64,000 nt of DNA from assembly GCA_963978545.1 (NCBI GenBank), contig OZ021727.1, positions 89,434,447-89,498,446 on the forward strand. The letters run 5' to 3'. Source of the DNA: Linyphia triangularis (Eukaryota; Arthropoda; Arachnida; Araneae; Linyphiidae). Shown piece by piece: positions 58,201 through 64,000 of the stretch; within the stretch, counting starts at the first letter, position 1, and every line of letters starts with the position of its first letter. The notes under the pieces are model-generated. The model was not told the origin of the DNA. It saw only the letters and a program-made list of their open reading frames with translations, and made no database searches. The position numbers and the translations under genes were made by a program.

Positions 58201-61200
58201 AATAAGAAAAAATTAAGAAATTTTTTTAAAAAATGAAATAATAACAGTTTTATTAAATAATAATCATAGTATTGTCAGTAGCACAACTTAAATTTTTTTT
58301 AAATAAAAACTAATTTTATTATCAATTAACTTTATTTTAATAACTGACATTTCTTCTTTTTATACTTTTTTTTTTTTTTTTTTTTTTTTTCATTTATCTT
58401 TATTTTAATTTTTTTCCTTACACTTACAACTTAATTTATAATTTAACTGCCTACGCTGTTAAATTTTGGTTCGGTAAAATAATTATACTACTTGTGTCAA
58501 AATTACTACATTTAATTTTCTGTTAAAATGGTAAACATAATAACGTAAAGCATGCACAGGGGTCAAAGTAACAAAATAAGAATATATAGGATTTTTACAA
58601 AAAAAATATAGGACAATACAAAATATAAAATAACTGCACACAGGTTCTACTGAACTTTAAAATTAACTCGTTATATATTTCATTAATTAAAACTTTAAAT
58701 GAAACGTTATTGAAATGAACACATATGATGAACTTAAGAGGACTTTTACACAATACCAATTAACAAAAATTTTCCTTTTTAAGAGAGGAATATATCTATA
58801 ATTAAGGTACTACTTAGAAAATAACTGTCTCCCTTTAAAACTTGTTATATTGAATTTAAGAGAATAGAAAACGCACCATTAAAAAAAGAAATCTCTTGAT
58901 CTTGAATATGTCATCCTTTATTCGTTATTACCTCAATATTCCATCTTTAGTATATTCATCAATAAATCAAGTTTTATTAATTACATTATTTGCAATCTTG
59001 AGTCTTCCAGCATCTATAAGTGCTTTGAGCTGCCCCAATTTCTTTTTATTCCTGTTTGGGTTAAGATTTACTGTACGATCCCCCTTGGCGACTTTTTTTT
59101 AAAGTATCGCCAAATTGAAAATGACATCAAAAGGATGTGTCGCCAAATCAAAATAGTGTCAAAACACATTCGGCGCCGAATCGCTAACTTTCAAAAAGTC
59201 GCCAAGGGAGACCGTACGGTAAATCTTAACCCCTGTTTGCTTTGCAGTCTTTTTTCTTTTCTTTTCAGATTCACTATTCGGTGTCGGATGGATTGGCGGT
59301 GGAAAGTGGGAGATTTAGCGCCGAATGTGGCAACCCGTTGACTTGGTTTTCCGGCACTTGGACAACACGTTCAGGGCTGCCACTGACTGTAAGCTTTGAA
59401 AATAGTTGCTTTAGTTGTCTCAGATGTTAAAAATAGTAGCCAAAATAGTAGTCTCACACATGGAAAATAGTAGTCTCGGGTGTTGAAAATAGTAGTCTCA
59501 CACATGGAAAATAGTAGTCTCGGGTGTTGAAAATAGTAGCCTCACTTTTCATAACTTTTAATAAGATCGGAATAAAACTGTTGATTTACATAAAACATGA
59601 AAACCCAGAAACACTCTTCTTTCGATTCAAAATAGTATCTAAAACATTACATCCCATACAGTAAAAGGAATGTGTCTTGGGGGAGGTGCTATTATATTTA
59701 TATACTGCGATGGAAGTTGGCAACTTAACCTTACTCCCAGACAGCATCTAAGCAAAAAAAAAAAAAAAAAAGCTAAACTTCACGCAAAAGCAACGGTAAA
59801 AATCGATTGGTAAAACAAAATAACTTTTTTTAAACTTCTGAAGTCAAAACAACTTTTTAAAAAAAAACCAAGTATCATGTTTAAACAATTATACTATATA
59901 TTGGCAATGACAATCGAATTTCATTAAGACCAGTTTTTAAATTCTTAACAGAATGGCTATAGAATTTGCGAAACAAAATTCCCTGATTTCCAGAAAATTC
60001 CCTGATGTGTATCTCTGTCGATATTATCATTTAAAAAAAAATAAAAAAATAATGGCTTATTTAAAAATTTATACATTTGACTATTTTGAATTACATTTAC
60101 TTATCAAAGTATAATTGCAACAAAATATAAATTTGGGCTAAAAATCAAAACAAGCATTTTTAGAGCATGAAAAAGAATGGAAAACATCAAGAAAAAAATA
60201 CAAAATTCACATAAACCAATTTACAAACCACACCCATACTTGCTAACTTAAAGGAAAAGCAAAACTAGTAAAATATTTTTCTTTTTAATTTAAAAATTAA
60301 CAAAAAAAATAACAAAAAAAAAAACCTTTATTTTCTTTAATATATATCATCGGCTGTATCCTGTCCATAACATAAATTTTAAACAGTATCCTAAATATTT
60401 ACTAAACTTGGGCATGAATGAGCATGAAACTTAAATAATCAGCATTTTGCTTTCAGTCACAAATTTCACTAGGTACATATATTTCATGAAAAATTATGTG
60501 TTTTGGATTTTGAAGTTGAGAAAAGATAAATAATACATAATGCATGAAAGAAAGTCTTGCAATTAACAGCATCTTATAAAAATTAATTACTCATAGATAT
60601 TTAGAAATAAAATTTTGTACAACAAAAATACTATCTAAAACCATAAAAGTACATATTAAATGAGGAAAAAAAACCGCTTTCATAAAATATGACAAACACA
60701 GCATATGGCAGGGGGGAAAAAATGCAAGGACTTTTTTTAAAAAATTCCATGATCCTTTGCCTGAATGTATGCAGCAGAGCATTCCATTTTTTTTTTATTT
60801 TTTGGAGGGGGAGGAGGATGCTTCAATTCTTTGTTTGATTTATATTAGACATATAAATAAAAAACACATATCACTTTCAGTCAATTACGTTAGATAAAAT
60901 GTCAAAATTAAAGTAAAAAAAATCAAGTACAGGATCTAACCCATTTTGCTTATGCTTAACACAGTGCTGTAAAGGGTTAATAAGAAATATAGGATATATA
61001 GGACAATTAAAAAATATAGGACAATATAGGACGTTTTTCCCGATTTTAAAAAATATATAGGATTTATAGGACATATAGGACGTCTGCGACCCCTGCATGC
61101 AGCTAAGGTTTTATCTCAATTACAAATATACATGTCTTCATAAGTTCAACATTTTTAACTTATTCTTTCAAATAAAAATCTTTAAAGAATTAATAGGGAG

Positions 61201-63481
61201 AATTATTAAATATCAACAAATCGGAATAAATTATTAGCTGTTACATGTTTACAATGTTAATTATTTACTTACTCGGAAGTGATGTGAAACGCAGAATGAA
61301 TCCAAATTGGAAGACATTTTTCAATTCCCTTTTTGTCTTGTGACATGGTGGGAACTTCTTTCAGTATACTCAAAATCTATCAAGATAAAACATATAACTA
61401 GTAAAAAACAATAAAATAAAGAGTGGTTTCATACACTAAAAAATATGACTTCAGAACTGATTGAATATTACTAAAATTTCTCTTGAAAATTAAATAAGAA
61501 AGTTTTCCCAAAAAATTTAAGTATTTGAAAAATTAAAATAATTAAACAATTATTGTTACATATTAGTAAACTATTTTCAGTTAGCTAGAATGTTCTATCA
61601 CACACAAGTGCTGTGCAACCCAATTTTAATTTTTAAGCATTTTTCGTCTACACGTAAATTGCACTAAAATGACAGTGTATTTTATTGTTTAAATGCAACA
61701 TATTAAATGGTAATATATTCAAAATAGGTTCTTGATAGGCATTAATTAACACTATTCCCCGTTGAATTTGTATTAATTGTTTTTGACACAGTAAACAAAG
61801 TCATCAAGTCTTGAGGTTTAAATGGTACAGTTATGAATGGAATTTTTCCAAGAACAAACCCAAGAAAACGTCTCCAGGTAATTTAACAATTGGCACAAGA
61901 TTGTATGTCCTAATCATTGTTGGATCTACTTGCAACTGAGAAACAGGAAACTACAATCAAACCCTGCTATCGCAAAGTTGATGGGGTCGTCGAAATAGTT
62001 CGTGTTAACTGAATTTCATGTTAAACGAATAAATTAACGTTAAGTTTTTAGTACAGAAAACTGTTTTAACTTCGTGTTAAACAGAATTTCAAGTTAAGCG
62101 ATTTTGCGTTAACTGCATTTGACTGTACTTAATCCTTTTCAAACTACTTGAAAAGTGATATAAAAATCCCTCATTTCTACATTTTCATTAATTTCTTAAT
62201 CCTAAATTATTTGAAATCTCTAATATGTATTGAAAGTGACATTGAGAAAAAAACATTAGTTCTTATCAATACATAGCTTATTTGATTACTCTTTTGCAGA
62301 GTTTGCCAAAATGTATGAAATCTGTGTGAACATGCATTGAAAATCAATTTCACCCAATAGAATTAACTTCATGCGTGAATTCATGCATCGGTACATCATG
62401 GTTAAATTTTAAACAATAATCCTCCATTTTATAAATTCAGATATCATTCTAGCCGTTTTTACGAAGGGCGACACTGCCCCCCTGCTCTTTTTCTTGGAAA
62501 ATAGCATCCTTTTCTGAAAAATTGCTAAAGTTTTGTTTATTTTCCAATGAAATGCAATATGCATATCATCTCCTCTGAAATTGCATGTCATGCGTGCGCA
62601 TTCATGTTCAAACGTACCTAGCACAGACTATTCAATGCCTTCAAGTAGTGACTTGAGGGCATTGAATGGCTGCTGATACCATGTGCGTTATTAGTAGGTG
62701 GATTGTAAGGGGCCGTCCTACAATTTCTGAGTGCTAGTTAGCACTAATGTCCATTTTGTACGTTCCTTGATTAAGAGTATTTCGCTGGATTTTAACCATC
62801 TCTTCTTGCACAAAATAGACAAAAAGAAGATGAAAAAAAAAAAAAAAAAGGAGATTAACACTATGCCATCTGCACATCTAATGAGGATTTTTTTTTTTTT
62901 TTTTTTTTTGGCTCCAGCAATTGGTTCAGAAATCCAGATCTGATACTCGAAATCATGATCATGCAACACTGTTATTGCTAGAGTTATTAACTTTGCTAAG
63001 AAAAAACTTATTTTGTTTTAGTTTAAAAAGTACCCTTTGGATTTTAAAACTACCCCTTAAAATTTAGAGAAGGGGTGAAAATACCGTTTGGAAATATTTA
63101 AATAGCAAACACTGCTCCTTTGTAAACAAGTCCCTGCTAAATGAACATGCATCCAAATTGCCATTAGGCTGAAAAAAAAGTCTGTAAATTTTCCTACACA
63201 CCTGCAGGCACTTGCCATGTACTTTATTCTGGCAGAGCAAATTTTTTTCAGGTGGAAGTAACAATGAAAATAATGAGCGAAGCATATCTTCGATCATTTC
63301 TGCTGGAACGAGTGGTACAAGCACTTTTGCAGCAAGCACTCTCACTTTCCATACAGAGCTATTGCCACATATTTGTAGGTAGGGTACAAAGGATGCCAGG
63401 CGCTGGTCACTTTCCCCTGGTGCTGGGTATAGTCGGCCCAGGATAAGGAGAATTGGGTATAAAGCTGGTACAAGAGATACA
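39818..63481 (-). CDS. THADA: THADA (tRNA 2'-O-methyltransferase regulator), C-terminal 681 residues, 11 exons, 5' part outside window
   Basis: Exons, in transcript order: 63481-63202, 61376-61273, 58179-58103, 57146-56677, 51869-51783, 51679-51639, 51069-50961, 47152-47002, 45569-45453, 42403-42255, 40279-39818. All ten introns inside the set have GT-AG ends and phases agree at each junction, so one frame of 681 codons runs to TAG at 39818-39820 without a stop. Recognition rests on motifs matching vertebrate THADA as I remember it: LYPILLILGRLYP, RVLAAKVLVPLVP, HGKCLQ, ARAAYLEIVL, LWQCLVYLL and FAEDFILAKCMVEHL, in the family order. Family knowledge: a large helical-repeat protein (about 1,950 residues in human) whose yeast relative Trm732 works with Trm7 in 2'-O-methylation of tRNA position 32; Drosophila thada has been linked to SERCA and energy balance. 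The gene continues beyond 64000, so start, promoter and the conserved central DUF2428 region are not visible. It looks intact and functional. Confidence 0.93.
40455..40640 (-). mobile_element. SINE-1 in THADA intron
   Basis: Full copy with intact box B (GCGGGTTCGAGTCCCG on the minus strand). CTATGTCTGTATG and CTATGTCTGTCTG flank it. Confidence 0.88.
41395..42204 (+). mobile_element. Mariner/Tc1-like element with decayed transposase
   Basis: TA duplications (41393-41394, 42205-42206). TIRs CAGGGTGTCTATAAAAGGTT / AACCTTTTATAGACACCCCG. Plus-strand transposase C-terminal pieces: PPRSPNIMPLDFFLRGFVKD near 41668-41730, then after an insertion AAIASVDADMLARTWREID and FRATNGAHVELH then stop at about 42090. 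The N-terminal half is missing. Confidence 0.82.
41767..41964 (+). mobile_element. 5'-truncated LINE 3' end nested in the mariner-like element
   Basis: Carries the end of a LINE ORF2-like frame (CLGLSKKDLAND then VLDFLRVCDIMDLV and stop) and a (CAA)n tail. AAGACCAGG is duplicated at 41758-41766 and 41965-41973. Tail type suggests the I/R1/Jockey group. Confidence 0.8.
42255..42403 (-). CDS. THADA: THADA exon
   Basis: 149 bp after acceptor TTCTTTAAAG. Two bases complete Gly, then EKSLPVVPLLALDHLAQLFI and IGVFLNWMLSCQRLNPETT; phase 0 at a GTATGT donor (42254). A mariner-like element ends only about 50 bp beyond this donor, inside the intron. Confidence 0.91.
43780..44310 (+). repeat. Repeat B copy in THADA intron
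   Basis: AGCGCCGTTTCTGTTGTCAG, then one AAAACAATTTTGA unit, GGTTAAATGCTATTTCAG, and the AGTTAATATA end. Confidence 0.65.
44579..45233. mobile_element. piggyBac-like TIR element (655 bp)
   Basis: TTAA at 44575-44578 and 45234-45237; ends CCCTTTCAGTCCCA / TGGGACTGAAAGGG. A 72-codon open frame inside has no transposase motif. Confidence 0.8.
45453..45569 (-). CDS. THADA: THADA exon
   Basis: 117 bp. Two bases complete Gly, then DSSAKLWQCLVYLLIDDEPE and IKQQSTEIVMSLWASKIP; phase 1 out at G/GTTAGT. LWQCLVYLLIDDEPEIK parallels vertebrate LWKCVLTLLQSEEQAVR, one of the best-conserved parts of the C-terminus. Confidence 0.92.
45912..46662 (+). mobile_element. Family-I solo LTR in THADA intron, antisense to the gene
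   Basis: TGTTACGAAT...ACGCAACA with ATAT at 45908-45911 and 46663-46666. Functional landmarks set the sense: TATATAA at 46334-46340 and AATAAA at 46600-46605. U3 (about 46125-46235) holds repeated GCCAA/TTGGC palindromes. Confidence 0.83.
47002..47152 (-). CDS. THADA: THADA exon
   Basis: 151 bp after acceptor ATTTTTCCAG, phase 0 in, phase 1 out at donor G/GTATAT. It encodes HQDCYIALNLWLQKIAECTQ then PESCVSKRKMAISAFQSIFH and PSTVEKLKVL. Clear similarity in position and pattern to the vertebrate segment with WVQLVILSCED followed by RLAVVEVL. Confidence 0.91.
47684..47948. mobile_element. TTAA-type MITE (265 bp)
   Basis: TTAA before CCCATTGACGATCATG and CATGACTGTCAGTGGG followed by CTAA (one base changed). 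A lone right end of the same family is at about 41189-41205. Confidence 0.7.
48330..49810 (+). repeat. Repeat B copy with expanded AT-rich tandem array and nested SINE-4
   Basis: Same order as 43780-44310, but the AAAACAATTTTA motif is repeated about 20 times at 48575-49075 with spacers of TTATTTATT type. The 3' part is split at about 49267-49727 by a tRNA-like SINE. Confidence 0.75.
49267..49727 (-). mobile_element. SINE-4 (tRNA-derived, about 460 bp)
   Basis: The minus strand starts GGGCCGCTTAATCCAGTCAG, with AACCAGAAGGTTGCGAGTTT (box B region) and a 3' part containing AAGAAGAAGAGG and AATAAGAAGCAGAAGG. Host repeat B is continuous when it is removed. Confidence 0.68.
49889..50659. mobile_element. 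hAT-like MITE (771 bp)
   Basis: CATGGGTGCCCCCAGG / CTTGGGGGCGCCCATG. Flanks TATTAGTA and TATTAGAA, an 8-bp duplication with one change. Confidence 0.76.
50660..50960. other. THADA intron, nothing recognised
   Basis: Unique AT-rich intron sequence next to the exon at 50961. Confidence 0.5.
50961..51069 (-). CDS. THADA: THADA exon
   Basis: 109 bp. One base completes Arg, then DDVSNQLMLFATQISLKICG and CLQSGKTSTWKCSVPE, ending in phase 0 at a GTAAGT donor (50960). Of the two overlapping AG choices at the acceptor (GCATAG/AG), only the first keeps the frame. It aligns with the helical pair that precedes the WVQLV-type segment of vertebrate THADA. Confidence 0.88.
51159..51590 (+). mobile_element. 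CCCTGA-type MITE filling a THADA intron
   Basis: CAGGGTGGCCACAAAATTC / GGTTCTGTGGCCACTCTG. Interior dominated by CCCTGA and TTCCCTGATTT words. It makes up most of the 569-bp intron between two exons. Confidence 0.75.
51639..51679 (-). CDS. THADA: THADA small exon (41 bp)
   Basis: 41 bp. Strong acceptor TTTCCCTCCAG, donor AAAAG/GTAAAC. It encodes RLEYVLTQLNDCK plus two bases of Arg. Support comes from two good splice sites and exact phase agreement with the exons on both sides (phase 0 in, phase 2 out). Confidence 0.85.
51783..51869 (-). CDS. THADA: THADA exon
   Basis: 87 bp, 29 codons, phase 0 at both ends: VYQLLSLMPLAVESPWDFIE then AKKSLCHCQ. Acceptor TTTTTCTAAAG, donor CAA/GTAATA. It resembles the family segment containing a short leucine helix followed by a conserved W. 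Between this exon and the previous one is a 4.8-kb repeat-rich intron. Confidence 0.86.
52792..53279. repeat. Hairpin plus hAT-like repeat
   Basis: 52792-52864: CTACTCGTATAAAGTCTTTC faces GACTTTATAGGAGTAG. 52870-53279: CAAGGCTCCCACTT at left and AGTGGGAACCCTG at right with AAGCACTTTTAA-type words, as in hAT MITEs. Confidence 0.55.
53280..54365. other. THADA intron, no gene recognised
   Basis: AT-rich. An 87-codon minus frame (53611-53874) has no recognisable motif or splice support. 54000-54170 is rich in TTCCCTG-like words, possibly a decayed CCCTGA MITE. Confidence 0.4.
54366..54611. mobile_element. hAT-like MITE with perfect 8-bp duplication
   Basis: Starts CAGGAACGAAGCCAGAG, ends CTGGCAATGCGCCTG; GTGATAAC at 54358-54365 and 54612-54619. 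Confidence 0.82.
54925..55345 (-). mobile_element. Two SINE-2-like copies in direct succession
   Basis: GTGCTAACGAGGAGTCATAC near 54928 and GTGCGCTAACGGGGAGTCAA near 55222, each followed by ACCACTAGGCAAAAG-type and ACCACCACATA blocks. Same family as 21680-21985. Confidence 0.6.
55675..56398 (+). repeat. Repeat A copy in THADA intron
   Basis: From GTGGAACATTGCACAACTTT to CTATACTTTCATTACCCTAT and the diverged palindrome arm. Confidence 0.68.
56677..57146 (-). CDS. THADA: THADA exon (largest internal exon)
   Basis: 470 bp, starting after the pyrimidine-rich acceptor CTCTCTCCTTTTAG. The first two bases complete an Asp codon, then PNLTVQLVSNILSEVKTT. It encodes 156 residues of mainly helical, leucine-rich sequence (for example LPKIDEKYKCLTDLFEDF), as expected for this ARM/HEAT-like protein. 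It ends LGI at a consensus GTAAGT donor (56676), phase 0. The frame stays open past the donor to 56563, but that part is intron. Confidence 0.92.
57192..57872 (+). repeat. Tandem duplication around a CCCTGA MITE
   Basis: 57192-57309 and 57743-57872 are near-identical direct repeats (AATATGAATGAATTTTAAGT to AGTAAATTGTAATAA) on both sides of the MITE at 57310-57742. They differ by one substitution and by poly-A/poly-T tract changes. Confidence 0.82.
58103..58179 (-). CDS. THADA: THADA exon
   Basis: 77 bp. Acceptor TTCTATTTCTAG; the first base completes GA/T (Asp). It encodes LYMCYTARAAYLEIVLCSMT then INTTL, matching the family segment around RAVYIDIL. Donor G/GTAATA leaves one base. The phase fits the next exon exactly. 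Confidence 0.9.
59059..59231. mobile_element. MITE with 8-bp duplication (173 bp)
   Basis: GGTTAAGATTTACTGTACG / CGTACGGTAAATCTTAACC, CCTGTTTG duplicated at 59051-59058 and 59232-59239. Interior has TCGCCAA words in mirror order. Confidence 0.85.
59430..59550 (+). repeat. 44-bp tandem repeat, about 2.5 units
   Basis: AATAGTAGTCTCACACATGG then AAAATAGTAGTCTCGGGTGT repeated. Confidence 0.85.
59551..61272. other. THADA intron, repeats only
   Basis: AT-rich with TATAGGACA-type short repeats at 60990-61082, ending GACCCCTGCATGC. A possible inverse partner GCATGCACAGGGGTC sits near 58552. No gene recognised. Confidence 0.45.
61273..61376 (-). CDS. THADA: THADA exon
   Basis: 104 bp, entered in phase 0 after acceptor ATCTTGATAG, left through a consensus GTAAGT donor at 61272 with two bases of a codon remaining. 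It encodes ILSILKEVPTMSQDKKGIEK followed by CLPIWIHSAFHITS. This continues the HGKCLQ block as in THADA proteins of other animals. Too short to be called without the phase and homology argument. Confidence 0.9.
61954..62125. mobile_element. Pogo/mariner-like MITE (172 bp)
   Basis: TA on both sides (61952-61953, 62126-62127); CAATCAAACCCTGCTATCGC at left, and the right end read inward begins CAGTCAAATGCAGTTAACGC. Confidence 0.72.
62126..63201. other. THADA intron
   Basis: Contains a near-perfect 17-bp-stem hairpin at 62630-62668 and several poly-A/poly-T runs (62827-62850, 62886-62909). Nothing else recognised. Confidence 0.5.
63202..63481 (-). CDS. THADA: THADA exon (first in window)
   Basis: 280 bp. 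Acceptor TGCTTTTCAG before 63481; the first base completes a codon from an exon outside the window. It reads VSLVPALYPILLILGRLYP, later RVLAAKVLVPLVPAEMIEDM and HGKCLQ. This is the block most diagnostic for the family (vertebrate AARALVPFV, then HGTLLQ). Donor CAG/GTGTGT at 63201 is weaker than the others. I chose it because it leaves phase 0, matching the next exon, and because the open frame that runs on to 63064 loses similarity immediately after HGKCLQV. Confidence 0.93.
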
Positions 63482-64000
63482 CTGAAAAGCAGAGTTGGAT
63501 TAATATTTTAATAATATGCATTAGTCACATCAAAGCACAAAATCTGCATCTTAATATTATTTTCAATATTAAACCTTAATCCTTTATTTCTTTCACTATT
63601 TATATGATACTTTATTGTCGATAAGCAAACACATTATCTCTATTTGTATGACGTATATATTTATTCAACATTAAAAAAGTTAAAATACTGAGAGGTTAGA
63701 AAATTTGATAAGATAACTTATTTTGGTTACAACTTTAATTTGATAGTAAATAATGCATTGGGCCTGATGCGTCTACTACAAGGTTAAATAACTTTCTTAA
63801 TTTTAAAATCTGCACCCAAAGCGAAAGAAAACAAATCTAAAATTAATGGTTTTTTATTGAGTGAAAATAATTTTTAACTGAAGGCAAGAGGTTATGTTGT
63901 TTTGTGTTATTCCCAAACGTTGCATTTCAAAATTCTTAACAAAAAGAACATAAGTTTGCCAAATGTGTATTTTTTATGTTTTTACAACATTTATGGAAAA
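63482..64000. other. THADA intron, continues beyond window
   Basis: AT-rich, no exon found, so the next upstream exon lies outside the window. Confidence 0.6.

Noticed and set aside
58552..61095. A 2.5-kb hAT element with CAGGGGTC ends
   Set aside because: GCATGCACAGGGGTC and GACCCCTGCATGC are inverted, but flanks do not give a matching 8-bp duplication and inner TATAGGACA words run in the same direction; kept only as a note.
63064..63201. Extension of the first THADA exon to the stop at 63064
   Set aside because: Similarity ends at HGKCLQ; a donor there gives the phase needed by the next exon.

Overview
This is a eukaryotic nuclear window, AT-rich and saturated with transposable elements. 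It holds one real protein-coding gene, on the minus strand: the 3' half of a THADA (Trm732-type) orthologue. Eleven consecutive exons between 63481 and 39818 join in a single frame, with GT-AG splice sites and compatible phases throughout, and give 681 codons plus a stop. The long repeat-filled introns and the repeat types (RTE-like LINE, tRNA-derived SINEs with CCAA-type tails, mariner, pogo-like and hAT-like elements, a P-element-like THAP gene, Helitrons) point to an animal, most likely an arthropod. I cannot name the species.

Layout. 1-6.6 kb: two abutting solo LTRs (family II), SINE-1 pairs, and copies of an unclassified palindrome-ended repeat (repeat A), one carrying a family-I solo LTR. 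7-9.9 kb: a CRE-containing repeat (D) and two inverted 721-bp copies of a TTAA-flanked element (C). 9.9-12.2 kb: remnant of a P-like transposon with a decayed THAP-domain gene. 12.2-13.8 kb: a tandem SINE-1 array with a 391-bp dimeric period. 13.8-16.6 kb: a decayed Ty3/Gypsy pol on the minus strand, cut by a Helitron, with a 35-bp minisatellite beside it. 17-18 kb: a tandem duplication carrying a third tRNA-like SINE. 18.5-24.4 kb: a possible large TIR element with an RTE-like LINE nested inside. 24.6-37 kb: more repeats, including a mariner foldback, a pogo-like foldback and a cluster of three MITEs with intact 8-bp target duplications. 37.3-39.0 kb: a TTAA MITE that has received a Helitron, a piggyBac-like MITE and a Harbinger-like MITE. 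39.0-39.7 kb: a TIR element ending just beyond the THADA polyadenylation site. 39.8-63.5 kb: THADA exons with introns full of MITEs, SINEs and a solo LTR.

THADA-type proteins are large helical-repeat proteins that partner an FTSJ1/Trm7-type methyltransferase for 2'-O-methylation of position 32 in the tRNA anticodon loop. Everything else recognised is mobile or tandemly repeated DNA. The nesting order can be read from target-site duplications and gives a relative chronology. No functional RNA gene, CRISPR array or prokaryotic feature was found.
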